Source: Paraescarpia echinospica (lineage: Eukaryota > Annelida > Polychaeta > Sabellida > Siboglinidae). Taken from it: a stretch of DNA of 64,000 bases. The translations under genes were made by a program, and so were the position numbers. Numbering within the stretch: the first letter of the stretch is position 1; each line of letters starts with the position of its first letter. Shown here in pieces: positions 10,544-21,950 of this stretch. The notes beneath the pieces are model-generated. The model made no database searches. It was not told the origin of the DNA and saw only the letters and a list, made by a program, of their open reading frames with translations. The DNA lies in contig CM034535.1 in NCBI GenBank assembly GCA_020002185.1, positions 68,546,318 to 68,610,317 of the forward strand, read 5' to 3'.

Positions 10544-13500
10544 GTATCACATGACCATTGAATGTCACATGACAACTGAGTGTCACATTCAGTCTCAGGT
10601 TGACAACGTGTGCAACTCGCATACCTACACTGATATCATTTTCCTTCAAAGAGCGACTTTCCATTTTGTTTTTTAAATTCATAGTTAAAATTGCCGGAGC
10701 ATGTCAGTCCCTTTCTGTTGATGCTGTCAGCTGTTATTTAATATGATGCACTTTCATTGCAACAAAGTTAGTTAGCCATTTGTTCTTTCCATTTTGGTGA
10801 CGTAAAACAATCACAAACAGGAAACACGTGTTGGTGCATGATGGGATTGATATGGAATTATAATCAATCTGTTCATCCCAGCATGTGAATTTCACAGCAA
10901 ATAGTAACTGTATAAATATCCTGTAAGTAACATTAAATGTCTTTCGACAAAATCATATATGTTGATGATTATAGATTTGAATGTGGTGTCATTCATATCA
11001 ACATTTACAACTTATAAGGGTGTCATAATTAACATACATCCATGCAGTGTGGGTTGCGATGTGTTCTTTGATAGGATGTGAAAACACGACCGTATTCAGT
11101 ATATACTGATAGTTATACCTGCATGTTTACTGTTAGAAAAAAATATATATATTTATTGTTGTCATCAGAACACAGCAGCTGAATAATGTATTTTATTATC
11201 AGATTATGAGATTATCTACAGGATTATCCCAATGTTGCAGAGCAACATGATCAATGGTATACTCAAATCTGAAATTCACACACAACAAAAATTATTTCAT
11301 TTTAATATTATTTTGATCGCTCTTTCAAGTTTAGATTTTCATGCGTCGTCTCTCTATTTTTGTTGTTAATCTATCTCATTAGCAGTGATATTGTTACAGT
11401 AGTTGTTTGTCATTTTATTTAGAGATAATCTTACACAATTTACACAGGCACATGCTTTATTTACCGTGCCATTATTGAATGTATGCACTATATACAATTG
11501 TGCAGTTGTTTGGCCACATTCGCTGGCGCAAGAAGGCATTAATGTAGAAGTATATTAATGGATTTAGTGAATGTTGGTGAGGGGTGGGCAGGAAGTGATA
11601 CGATCATTGATGCTATTACATTCCATGTGGAGTTTTAGTTTGATAACTTCCACGTTTAGCAACAGCGGAGCAAAAGTTATTAAAAAGTGCTTGAGACATT
11701 TTCAGCCATTTTTCAACCACTTTTGTTCTCCTGTGTGAGTGACAAAGGGGCTTGAATCCCTGGCTGGAGTTTGCAACAGGCCTTTGCCGGATGGTTTGGT
11801 TGGTTCACGACAGTAAGATTTGACTAAAAGCATGTTTGGTCACTGTGGAACCTGAGTCTAACTACTGCCTGTATAATCCAGAACATTGTAAAATCAAAAT
11901 ATTTGGTTTGTTTCTACAGCATGTTTAACTGGGAAATGACTATAAAATACTCTAAGACATTCATTTGTGCATGTTGTAGTTGTTGCCACAATAGATCCTC
12001 CATTTAAAGAATCTTGCCCAAGCTCCCATATGTTTTCTTCGTTGCTTGTATGTCATGTGACATGAAAGGTGTCTGGTGGCAGTTACTCATTGTTCTTGTC
12101 ATGGGGAAAGTTTAACGGCTGTCAAATTTATTTATCATAGTTATTAACTAATTATTAGCCTAGCTGCATAACAATGCTGAGGAGGTATCAATAACTGTTG
12201 ACTGCATTGACAGCTGTGGTTTTAATGAAAGGATGCGTTGTTAATTGGAGATGTTCTGTTTGTTATTGCACTGTATTATTACAACACGGGTGTTTAGTAG
12301 ATACTTTTTTAAAGTTTTAGATCTGCATAATACTATACTCTCTCTATCTCCCACTAGTCAGATGTATGATGTTTGTATTCAAGTCAAAAGGTGGAGTGGC
12401 TGATCCTCTACCAATGCCGGACATTGGAGTTTCAATCAAAACCATGGGATGTTTGGGCGACTTGATGCAGTGTTCACTGCCTTGGACCTTCACAGTTATA
12501 TGAATGAGCACACAATGGTAGACAATAGAATTGTGTTTGAAGAGTTTGTGCAAACTGATTGCAGCGTAGCTTAATACTTCCCTCATAAATATGGGGTGGT
12601 CTCAACGTCCCAAAAATGTAGTATTTCACACTGGTCCAAGCTACCACCCACCTCCATAAATGACACGGTGTGGGAGTTAAGATTGTCAGCGACACCAAAT
12701 GGCTTTCAAAACCACAGCCAATTCCCACCGGATTCAACTGACGTGACATGGTTGCCGAGACATTATCTACCATGCAGCCCGGTTCTCATATCCACAATAG
12801 CACCAGTGTACATTAAGTGTTCCACACAATAGGTGGTGCCACTGTAGAAATTTAATTCCCACGATACGTGGTGACGACCAACCCACCATCTATAGGTAAA
12901 TTTGTATGTTTTTGGGACTGTGGACTTATGCGGCTGTCCCAATGGGCACATAGTGTGATTTTACATTGACTTAGGGACAAATTAACATGTTGACCGCTTG
13001 CTATCCATGAATTTTAAACGACAGTTGATATTCTTACTGATTTATTTCCACACCGTGTTCACTGGTGATTGTCGTATTCATTTGTTTTTGTCACTGGTTA
13101 TTTGGTGCAGCACTGAATGTAGAAAATATTTGCAGAAATCATTCCTCTGATAACGAAACTGCAAAAGAAAGTGATGTATTATTTCCCATTTCTCCTTTGC
13201 AAAATGCCTCTATAAATGTCATTATTGATTGATATGATGTCATGTAAACATGTGCAAGATTCCTATAAAAGAGCATTAAATCAAATTACAGTAAATTCAC
13301 AGAATGTTGCAGTTGTTGCATAAATTTGCGATTTGTTTTACCATGAAAGAGACTGAATATGTTTGCATTTCAAGAGAAGTTTTCCAGCACAATTAATGTA
13401 AGTTGCTGCTCATACTTAAGTTGTATCTGGTATGTATCAAAATTAACAATGGAAATAAATGTGGATTTCTGCAGCAACCTTGTGTTAGATTTGTGACTTT

Positions 13501-13820
13501 CATGTCCGACATATATTATATTCACACGCGCGCACATGCACACACACACAAACATTTCTGTTATCCACTACTTCGCCTAGGCCTTGTCTTCTGTAGGATA
13601 TAGCCCTCTTTCAATCTTTCTCTGTCGTTAGTTTTTTTTGTCCAAGAATAAAGTCCTATCGCGTTGTAGCTAAAAATCTGCTGCTGAAAAACACTGCCGC
13701 ACCAACCCTTAATGCGCATGTCCAGAAGTACATGCAGTTGTTCGCAGGGAGACGCCAGGGCTTGTTATATGTTGGCATGGGGTGAAAAGTCCTGCCGCTG
13801 TAAAATACGGCCCACCGACT
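10544..13820. other. 3' flank of the carboxypeptidase gene and intergenic DNA
   Basis: AT-rich sequence directly after the TGA stop. The first part is presumably 3' UTR; ATTAAA near 10932 is a possible weak polyadenylation signal. 12344-12951 carries short ORFs on both strands without recognisable domains. 13645-13820 contains two related copies of a dispersed repeat (ACTGCCGCACCAACCCTTAA, then CCTGCCGCTGTAAAATACGG), also present inverted at about 27465-27560. The LTR element starting at 13821 inserted into this repeat. Confidence 0.5.
13816..13820. repeat. Target site duplication of element A, left copy (CGACT)
   Basis: CGACT directly precedes the TG of the left LTR. The same five bases follow the CA end of the right LTR at 23655-23659. 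A 5-bp duplication fits a Ty3/Gypsy integrase. Confidence 0.85.
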
Positions 13821-14465
13821 TGTCAGATCGGTGTCAAATAGCCGTTCATTCTGTTTTTCAACAACACCATTTATTACTGGGGTAAGACCACATTTAAATT
13901 TTACATAGGCGGCCATTATTACATTTCCTTCATTTCCTGCTAAATTTGACGAACAATTTTCTTGAAAATTTCACAGCATATTTAACCTCCATTGACACAA
14001 GTGCTGGGGAAAAGTCGTAAAATTCTCATACCTCAGTTTTCAGAAAAATCCACCCAAACCTGACACCCCTCAATTTCGCCCCAATCTGGTGACGGATTTT
14101 GAAATATTGGTGCGTTCTGCAAAATAGCCACTGTGCGAATACGCGAGCGACTAGCGTATGTTTATTGCTACCTCGTGAAAGATCTAATGTAGTAGTACAT
14201 TCAGTATTCACTGGACTGACATGTGCCATGCCAAAGTGCTCGAACAAAATTCACACATGACACCAAAACGGTATTTTCAAGGGCACTCTTTCGGTCGGTA
14301 ATGGCGGACGAATCCTTAATGTGGTCTTACCCCAAATACTGAACGCTACCGATCCATCGTATTTAAACATGTCCTCTATTTTCCCCAGCCATCCTAATCC
14401 ATAACCACACAACGTAATACACTCGGGCAATATCAATCGATCACTAATTAATTATAAACACGACA
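13821..14465 (-). repeat. 3' LTR of element A, carrying a 455-bp insertion
   Basis: The LTR halves 13821-13878 and 14341-14465 (58 + 125 bp) align end to end with the 183-bp LTR at 23472-23654, apart from point differences. The remaining 462 bp are the inverted-repeat element at 13879-14333 plus seven bases (AAATACT) that partly duplicate the flank. Confidence 0.92.
13879..14333. mobile_element. 455-bp MITE inserted in the LTR of element A
   Basis: Perfect 16-bp terminal inverted repeats: GGGGTAAGACCACATT at 13879-13894 and its reverse complement at 14318-14333. Similarity continues imperfectly inward (a GGCGGCCATTATTAC stretch on one side, CCGCCATTACC on the other). TACT flanks both sides (ATTACT left, AAATACT right). 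The sister LTR at 23472-23654 has the uninterrupted site, which proves insertion. No coding capacity is visible; the superfamily is not assigned. Confidence 0.9.
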
Positions 14466-14779
14466 TCCCTCCTTTTCATCGGGATTATATAGGAAGAGCA
14501 TGTATCTATGTCATTCTAGAGTAATATCTCAACTTCGCTGGATATGTTGTCCACATCAATGTTTGCCGGGTCAAAATAAACATTTTAGACAATTATGTGC
14601 AGTCATTGGTTGTGATCTATTTCACTGATGAATAATTAAACAACTCAAAGGTTCTAGAAGTACTAACATTTCAACGCTTAACTAGAACCAATTTCAAACA
14701 ATCTTAAAACATAATGCCGTTCTTAGTGTAAATGCACCGTTGTCACACATTCAAAGTTCGATGTTAGTTCACAGTGTGA

Positions 14780-15541
14780 TCAGGTGACATAGTCTGCAAG
14801 TTTGATAGGCATCTGCCTCGTTCGACGTGATCTGGTCGCTGGTGATGGATGAACATCTCCATGTATCGGCACCTTTCGAGGAGAACTTGGTATCTCCCCA
14901 GCTATGCCTGGCATATCCTGCACAGATGTGTGTGTTCCAGTTCCAGGTAGGGACACAGACGTCGGTCTTGGTATTTTGTCACCAGCTTCCATTCTCAGAT
15001 TTACATCGTCATCACCGGATGCTGTCATATACCTCTTCACATGTGCGCTGTTCCTTGAATATCGAGCCCCTTCGGGTGACTCAATAACCAGACTGTTCCC
15101 CGCTTTGTCAATTATCGTGTACGGGGTCGGGTCGAAAGTGGTGGAGAATTTGTTGGCTTTGTCTTGCTTGATTAACACTTCATCACCAATCTCCACGTTC
15201 GTGTATCTTGCCCCACGCCGCTCGTCAGCATGTAGTTTCGACAGGCCTTTCTGTTCCGCGTCTCTGTCGCGCACGTCCAAGTCGTCACGGCACTCTAACG
15301 TGAAATCGGGCAGTTTTCCCCTGAACTTGCGGTTGTAGTTCATCTCAGCAGGGCTCTTGCCGGTGGTGCTGTGATTTAGACCACGGTACCTGGCTACGTA
15401 CTTCCGCAGTTCTTTCTTCCAATCAAGTCCTGCGGCTTGAGCTATGCGTATGCGCTTCATGATAGATGCATTCTGCCTCTCAACTTCTCCGTTGGCCTGG
15501 GCCCACTTTACGGTCACCCTTGGAACGCGTAGTGATCGCAA
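14780..15541 (-). pseudogene. Element A integrase C-terminal part (frameshifted from the upstream pol ORF)
   Basis: A 253-codon reading frame opening with VKWAQANGEVERQN, the end of the integrase catalytic core with its Glu. It continues through the C-terminal DNA-binding region (YTNVEIGDEVLIKQDKANKF, then SRNSAHVKRY) to a tail rich in Ser, Pro and Arg. It overlaps the upstream pol ORF in another frame around 15514-15541, so one indel separates the two parts of the integrase. It ends just inside the polypurine tract and 3' LTR. Confidence 0.85.
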
Positions 15542-17310
15542 TAGTTGCCGAATTCGGCTGATCGAAACTGTGGTCCGTTATCGGATTTTATGGTCATGGG
15601 CCATCCCTGTCGACTGAATATATCATCAAGGCTGTCCAACATTTTCTCTGTAGTTGTGGAAGTCAGGATGCTATATTCGTAGAACCGACTATAATAGTCC
15701 ACCACGACCAGTATCGAGTCTCCAGAAGGTAGTGGTCCTAGTAGATCCACGGCTACATCTTGCCATGGACCCACTGGTAGGTCCGTCGATCGGATAGGTT
15801 CTGGTGGGTCTGGTCGTGCCACTAGTTGGCACCCATGGCATGCTCTGCAATACGTATCCACTGCCTTGTCTATGCCGGGCCACCAAACCTTGCATCTCAA
15901 TGCTTGTTTGGTGCCTACTACACCTAAGTGTCCTTCATGGGCCAGTGCTAGCGCTCGCGGTCGGAGTTTGTGCGGGATCACAATCCTGGATCCTCTTAGT
16001 ACCAACTGGCCTATAACACAAAGTTCACCGGATATGGCTGCGTAGAGTTTATTCGGGCAATCGATCCATTTGCCCGTGTCAATGCATGTGCGGAGCTGTT
16101 GTAGCTCGGCGACCTCGCCTGACGCTCGTTCCACCTCTCTGGTCGTCATCGCCTTGGGAGTTGCATTGATTGCGATGAATCTCACATGCTCCTCTGCTTC
16201 GTCGCTGATTTCGGATTGTTGCCCATTGTCCACCTTCAGAAGTCTCGAGAGCGGATCTGCGATGTTCCTCTTGCCGGGTAGGTGTTTGACCTTGAACTCA
16301 TATGGTTGTAAACGTAACACCCATCTCTCGATCCTCGCACGGGGTTTGGACTTTGGGGAGTAGATCGCTTCAAGAGGTTTGTGATCTGTCCATAACTCGA
16401 ACTCTCGGCCGTAAATGTATGGGTGAAATTTCTCACAAGCCCAAACAAGTCTGAGTGCCTCCTTCTCTGTTTGTGAGTATCGGCGTTCAGTATTCGACAG
16501 GCTGTGGCTAGCGTAGCTCACAACGGGACCGTTCGATTGCTCTTGGATCAGGACCGCCCCTAATCCCACTGGACTGGCATCTGCTATTACTTTTGTTGGT
16601 GCCTTCTTATCGAAGTCTGCCAGCTTCATCGCTTTCGCTAGTTCCTGCTTGAGCATGTCGAATGCTTCTGTCTGTTCCCTCCCAAACACAAATGGAACGT
16701 CTTTCCGAGTTAATCTTCTCAGTGGGTCACTGATTGTGGCGTACTGTGGGATGAATCTTGCGCTGTAGTTTACTAATCCCAAGAAACTCCTCAGTTCATG
16801 TATGTTCTTGGGCTGCCTGGCATCGACCACAGCTTTCACGCGTTCATCTGTTGGACCTATGCCTTTGTCTGACACCAGGTACCCGAAGAATTCCAGTTCT
16901 GTCAGCCCAATCTTGCATTTTGCCCAGTTCAACGTCAAGTTCACCGCTTTTAGCCTTCCCAGCACCTGACGCAATCGCTCATCGTGTGTCGCTCTGTCTG
17001 GCGCATGTATCACGATGTTGTCGGATATGTTCGTGGCTCCTTCAATGCCTGCCAACGCATTTGATATTTCGTGCTGGAAGACTTCGCTCGCTGAATTGAC
17101 ACCAAATAGCAGTCTCTTATATCGATACAATCCAGAGTGCATAGCGAATGTTGTTATGTCTCGAGATTCAGTGTCCAGCTCCAGTTGGTGATAACCCATT
17201 TTCAGGTCGAGTTCGGAGAACACCTTGGATCCATTCAGACCTTGCAATACTTCGTCGACCGTGGGGATTGGATGACGTTCTCGGATTATGGCCTCATTTG
17301 CCCTACGCAT
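15514..17310 (-). pseudogene. Element A pol: reverse transcriptase, RNase H, integrase N-terminal part
   Basis: 598 codons. RT begins inside the palm (FSELDLKMGYHQ, Asp ~35) and contains FGVNSASEVFQ. At the active site, where the family has two aspartates, the sequence reads NISDNIV (Asp 97, Asn 98), so the second catalytic Asp is lost. RNase H: IADAS (~244), EKEAL (~283), WTDHK (~309). The integrase HHCC zinc domain (HEGHLG to CRACHGC, ~458-494) and core residues VAVDLLGP and KSDNGPQF (~577) follow. The ORF lacks the start of RT: its upstream codons lie at 17311-17396 in another frame, and the gag-protease part lies beyond the inserted element B. Confidence 0.9.
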
Positions 17311-17396
17311 GTCGATGCAGTCTTATATCACCGTCACGTTTTGGCGCAACTACCGTGGGGTTTACCCATGGCGTTGGCCCTACCACTGGTTCGATG

Positions 17397-17401
17397 ATAT
17401 C
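17397..17401. repeat. Target site duplication of element B, left copy (ATATC)
   Basis: ATATC precedes the left LTR of element B and is repeated at 21942-21946 after the right LTR. In element A, the reading frame for the start of RT resumes across this point (ELDI on the right side, DIIEPVVGPTPW on the left side), so the duplication lies inside A's pol gene. Confidence 0.92.
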
Positions 17402-17508
17402 TGTAAGATACAACAAACAGCATGTGATCGTAACAGGAAGATCTGTATTTCGTCAAGGTGTCACACGACAAGATTAGGTCAACAATATTATAGTCGAATA
17501 ATATGACA
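17402..17508 (-). repeat. 3' LTR of element B (107 bp)
   Basis: Identical to 21835-21941. It starts TG and ends CA in both orientations. It is very short for a Gypsy LTR. Confidence 0.95.
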
Positions 17509-17722
17509 TCTACCCCCAAAGATATCAACACATCTAGGATAGAGTTCCATAATAATCGTGAAGTCGAATCGCATGACGTTTGACAAACTATTATAAAACA
17601 CATGTAAACTACAAAATCAATACGAGGGTAGCTAGACAGCTTTCCCTGTAAGCGACAACAGATCATCGGCATTATTCTGGCCTACTGTGCACTTCAATTT
17701 TGACATGAATGGGCAAACTAAA

Positions 17723-18520
17723 CTAAACGTCCATTCTGTCGGGCTTTCGCACTACGCGCCCCGATCTCGTCACGTATCCAGGGCGACGCGGCGAACTAGG
17801 CACGTCTTCAGTCGCATCTTGAGGATACTCATCGCCCGGAAGAGTCGGCGTCGTTTCGACGTCATCAGGCTCGTCTCGGTGGTCGTCTGTCGTCTCGGAA
17901 GTGCGTGGCGGTTCAGGTGGCACTTTGAGGAGATGCTTCCTGTTCCGTCGGTACACGCCCCCGTCGCTTGTCTCGACGATGAAGGAACGCGGAGCATCGG
18001 CACGTGCGAGTACTGTGCCGTTTGCTGACCATCTGCGTTCGTCGTCTCGTTTGAGGCGGACGGCGTCGCCCGGCTGAAGAGGTGGTAGCTGCTTCGCGCC
18101 GTGGTGACGGTCGTAGTGGTGTCCGTACACCCGCTTCGTCGCCTCGTCGTTGTTGAAGGCGGACTCGTAGTCCGGCCAGTTCGGTTGTAGTAACTCAGGC
18201 AGTATCGGTACGGTCGTTTTCATACGCCTGCCCATCATGAGTTCTGCAGGGCTGTACCCTGTTGCGGCAATAGGTGTCGCGTGGTACACCATCAACGCCT
18301 TCGTCGGATCGTCCTGCGCGAGCTGTTTCTTCGCGACCTGTACAGCCCTCTCCGCTTCCCCGTTCGACTGAGCGAAGTAGGGACTGCTGGTCACGTGGTT
18401 GATGAGCGCATCATTCGTAAACGCTGCGAACTCGCGGGACTTGAACTGCGGTCCGTTGTCTGTAAATAGGATATCTGGATGGCCCCATCGTGCATTCACA
18501 TCTTTTATCTTCGCAATCAC
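17723..18520 (-). pseudogene. Element B integrase core and C-terminal domain
   Basis: 265 codons. Begins in the integrase core before FTDNGPQFKSREF (second catalytic Asp), then SPYFAQSNGEAERAV with the catalytic Glu. A C-terminal domain follows (LQPGDAVRLKRDDERRWSAN, SFIVETSDGGVYRRNRKHLL) and then an acidic Pro/Thr-rich tail. It is separated from the upstream ORF by a one-base-type frameshift at about 18520-18530. Confidence 0.88.
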
Positions 18521-19296
18521 GGCTGATGAAGATGTGCAACTTCGGTGTATCGACTGTAATAGTCGATCATGACGATGTAGATTTTACCCCGGAAGTCGAA
18601 CAAGTCTGCACCGACTTTCTGCCATGGACGGTCGGGCATCGGGGTGCTCTTGAGAGGCTCTCTCGACTGTGAGGATCTCTTCGTTTGACAGACAGCACAA
18701 CGCGCTACCAGGCTCTCAATCGACTTCGACAAGCCCGGCCACCAAACTGTCTCGTTAGCTCGCGCGCGACACTTCGTGATCCCTTGGTGACCACTGTGGA
18801 TCTTCTCGAGGATCTCGCTGCGCAACGACTGCGGGACGACGATCCTGCGAGCACGCACGAGGATTCCCTTCACGACACTCAACTCTGACCGAACGTGGTA
18901 CAGATCGCGCAAGCATTCGTCTGCCTGCGAGATGTGTCGTGGCCAACCCCCAGACGTGTACGCGATGACTCTCTGAAATGCGTCGTCGCTTTCCGTGGCG
19001 TCGCGAATGCATCGTAGCATTGAGTCAAGCACGGGCACTGTCGATAGCATACCCTCGACGTACGACTGCACGGCATCCACAGAGTCCGGTCGCTGGTCGC
19101 ACTGTAGAGGTTGTCGTGACAGAGTATCTGCGATCACCTGGTCTTTACCAGGCACATGCTCTGTGACGATGTTGAATCGCATCAGGCGAAGCAACAAGCG
19201 CTGACACCGAATCGGTGTCTGGTCGATATCACGAGAGTTGATCAACGGGATGAGAGGTTTGTGGTCAGTCAACAACTTGATCTTCTCCAACCCCAT
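18517..19296 (-). pseudogene. Element B RNase H end and integrase N-terminal part
   Basis: Continues the frame of 19303-19920 across an in-frame TGA at 19303-19305. RNase H: LLTDHKPLIPL and HVPGKDQVIADTLSR. Integrase zinc domain: HSGHQGITKCRARANETVWW then CAVCQTKRSS. First catalytic Asp: KVGADLFDFRG. Ends prematurely after YYSRYTEVAHL because of the frameshift near 18525. Confidence 0.88.
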
Positions 19297-19302
19297 CAGA
19301 TA

Positions 19303-19920
19303 TCAGTCAAACTTTTCGCACGCCCACGTACACGCCAGACACTCTTTCTCAATGGCCGCATATCCCATCTCAGCTTTCGTCAACGTTCTGGAACAATACG
19401 CCACAGGCATCATCTGGTGGTCATGGACTTGCATCAGAACGGCACCGAGGCCGTATCCACTTGCGTCTGCACATACGACTGTGGGTAGTTTCACGTCGTA
19501 GAATGTGAGTACAGGAGTAGACGATATCATCTGTTTCAATTCAGCGAACGCCTTCTCATGCACGCTTCCCCACGCCCACACGATGTTCTTGCAGAGGAGT
19601 TCGTTGAGTGGCTTCGTGAATCGGGCGAGGTCTTTCACGAAACGTCCAAGGTAGTTCACCATTCCGAGGAAACGACGAAGTTGATGTATGTTTTCGGGCG
19701 ATTTCATCTCCTGGATGGCCTTCACCTTGTCTCTATGGACGCTGACTCCGTCTTTGCTGATCCAATGACCCAGGAACTCGAGCCCAGGTTGTCGCAAGGT
19801 ACACTTGGTCTTGTTCAGCTTCAGTCCTGACTTCTCGATGAGACACCGTCTCGAGTCGTTGGTCGTGTTCTGCGATATTCTTCCCGCATACCAGAATGTC
19901 GTCCTGATACACCGACACAC
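19303..19920 (-). pseudogene. Element B RT thumb and RNase H N-terminal part
   Basis: In another frame from the upstream gag-RT ORF. After an out-of-frame overlap, the reading frame is real from about 19850: [37 protein letters not shown], then RNase [16 protein letters not shown] and [17 protein letters not shown]. It terminates at TGA 19303-19305, which interrupts a motif that continues on the other side, so the stop is a lesion and not the natural end. Confidence 0.88.
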
Positions 19921-21607
19921 CGGGGACGTCGCGGAGAATGTCGCTCATTTCACGCTGGAATATCTCGCTCGCGCTACTTATTCCGAACGGTAGCCGTAGA
20001 AAACGGTATCGACCAAATGGCGTGATGAAGGTCGTCAGTATGCTGCTGTCGTCATGAAGACCCAACTGCCAGTAGCCGCACGAGGCGTCCAAAGACGAGA
20101 ACACCTCGGCCCCAGCCAGGTTGTGGATGACGTCTTCAACGGTTGGCAACACATATCGCTCGAGACTGATGGCGACGTTGAGACGTTTCAAGTCAACACA
20201 GAGGCGAATGTTCCCTCCTGATTTCGGCACGACGACTATGGGACTGCACCACTCGATAGATTCTGTCACTTTGACGATTACCCCCAAGCGTTCCATTCGA
20301 GCGAGTTCTGCAGCCACCTTGTCGAGCATCGGCAGTGGCACGCGTCTAGACGTGCTGCAGCTGTACGGCTGTGCATCAGGTTTCAGCTCACCAAGCTCTT
20401 CAAACACGTCAAGGTCATAGAGGTCGGACGTGTGAACGTTGTCGAGCCGCGCTATTAAGCTTAGATGGACCGCCGCAGCTCTGCTGAGCAGGTTTTCCTT
20501 CAAACCTGGTATGACGTAACAGTGGACGTTCGTCACCTTTCGTTTTCGCAACATCTTCGCTATGAAGTGACCATCACAGAACAGTTTACCACCCGGTGAA
20601 TCTAGCGAAACGTTGGCCGACTTCAGCTTCGGTCGCTCGTGGAGTTGACGATAGGTTTCAGACGAAATGACGGTGACATCTGCGCCGCAGTCAATCTTGA
20701 AATCCACTACCGTGCCATTCATCTCCACTGATGTGTGCCAGGGTGGCTCGTCGTGTTCCTCGGACTCGACGGACCCAAGGAAGAACTCAGACGGCTCTAC
20801 CCCGACTGCCGAAGTGATTTCGTGTACGTTTCTTCTCGTCGAACACCGTTTCGCGAAGTGACCCTTCTTGTGGCACAGTTTACAGTAGGCGTTCAGCGCC
20901 GGGCACTCCGATCGTGTGTGCTGATGGTAGCCACATGCGTCACATGTCTGGACGACTGACTTTGCATGCCTGTGAGGAGCGTTCTGTGGTGTAGACGGCT
21001 TGAATGGCGGTTTTCCACGTCTACCACCCGGACTCCGCTTCACCTCGTTGATGACGCCTGCTGCCGGTCTAGTTTCGAGCGACTTGATTTGCTGTCTAGA
21101 CGCCTCATCCGCCCGACACATTTCAACAGCACGCCCGAGAGTGAGGTGAGCTTCGCGCAGAAGCCGTCCTCTCACCGCATTATCGCGCAACCCTAGGACA
21201 ATCCTGTCCCGGATTAGCTCATCTCGTAGTTCGCGGTAATCACACGTCGCTGCGAGATGTTTGAGCTCGGTGACGTACTGGTCGATAGACTCTCCTTCAT
21301 GTTGTGTTCGAGTGTTGAGTTTATAGCGTTCGAAAGTCACATTTGTCTTAGGAATGCAATAACTTTCGAATTTCTCCTTCAATGGGTCGAGCTTATCCGC
21401 CTCTTCTTCGGTGAACTGTAAGGTGTTGTAGATCTCCAGTCCCTCTTCCCCGATCACATGAAGAAAGATTGCACACTTCACTGGGTCGTCTTTGACATCA
21501 ACCCCGGACGCTCTTGCATAAAGCGTCCATCGCTGGATCCATCTTTTCCACGTTTCTGATACGTTGCCGGAAAAGGACATCGGCCCAGGGGGCGAAAGAG
21601 TCTCCAT
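19733..21607 (-). pseudogene. Element B gag-protease-RT fusion ORF (624 codons, last part out of frame)
   Basis: One uninterrupted frame carries gag and pol without a frameshift signal. Gag (~1-220) is followed by two perfect CX2CX4HX4C zinc knuckles at about 222-255. The protease motif DCGADVTVIS at ~306 has Cys where D-T/S-G is usual. RT follows with FSSLDASCGYWQ (Asp ~507), PFGISSASEIFQ and the intact active site YQDD (~567-570). After about residue 588 the sequence is out of frame because of an indel near 19850. The ATG at 21607 lies ~230 bp inside the 5' LTR. Confidence 0.92.
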
Positions 21608-21834
21608 TATGTGTGCCTATCTTCTTCGCATTACGATCGCCGTTGCTAAGGTATACGTCAAAGCCACCTATTATCGCTCACGCGGAGAATCGTGTCTGAG
21701 TGCCCCGATATACGCATTTTGTTTGAAATCGCGTAAAGGGGACTTGCATAAACGTTCATGGTTTAATGTTCATCACAATTCATTCATGATCTACCGGTTT
21801 ATGCGCGTGAATTCATCAAGATACGCTGCCACCA

Positions 21835-21941
21835 TGTAAGATACAACAAACAGCATGTGATCGTAACAGGAAGATCTGTATTTCGTCAAGGTGTCACACG
21901 ACAAGATTAGGTCAACAATATTATAGTCGAATAATATGACA
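21835..21941 (-). repeat. 5' LTR of element B (107 bp)
   Basis: Identical to 17402-17508. Followed on the minus strand directly by a TGGTGGCAGCG primer-binding-site candidate. Confidence 0.95.
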
Positions 21942-21950
21942 ATATCCAAC

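Larger units (their letters stand above)
17402..21941 (-). mobile_element. Ty3/Gypsy LTR retrotransposon B (inner), 4540 bp, nested in A
   Basis: Two 107-bp LTRs (17402-17508 and 21835-21941; TGTAAGATAC to AATATGACA in + orientation) are identical base for base and are flanked by ATATC. On the minus strand, TGGTGGCAGCGTATC directly abuts the 5' LTR as a plausible primer-binding site, and a G-rich tract (CTTTGGGGGTAGA) precedes the 3' LTR. A single long coding region, gag, protease, RT, RNase H, integrase, spans 21607 to 17723 on the minus strand. It is broken by a frameshift near 19850, a TGA at 19303-19305 and a frameshift near 18525. The DNA is visibly more GC-rich than the surroundings. 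Confidence 0.95.
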
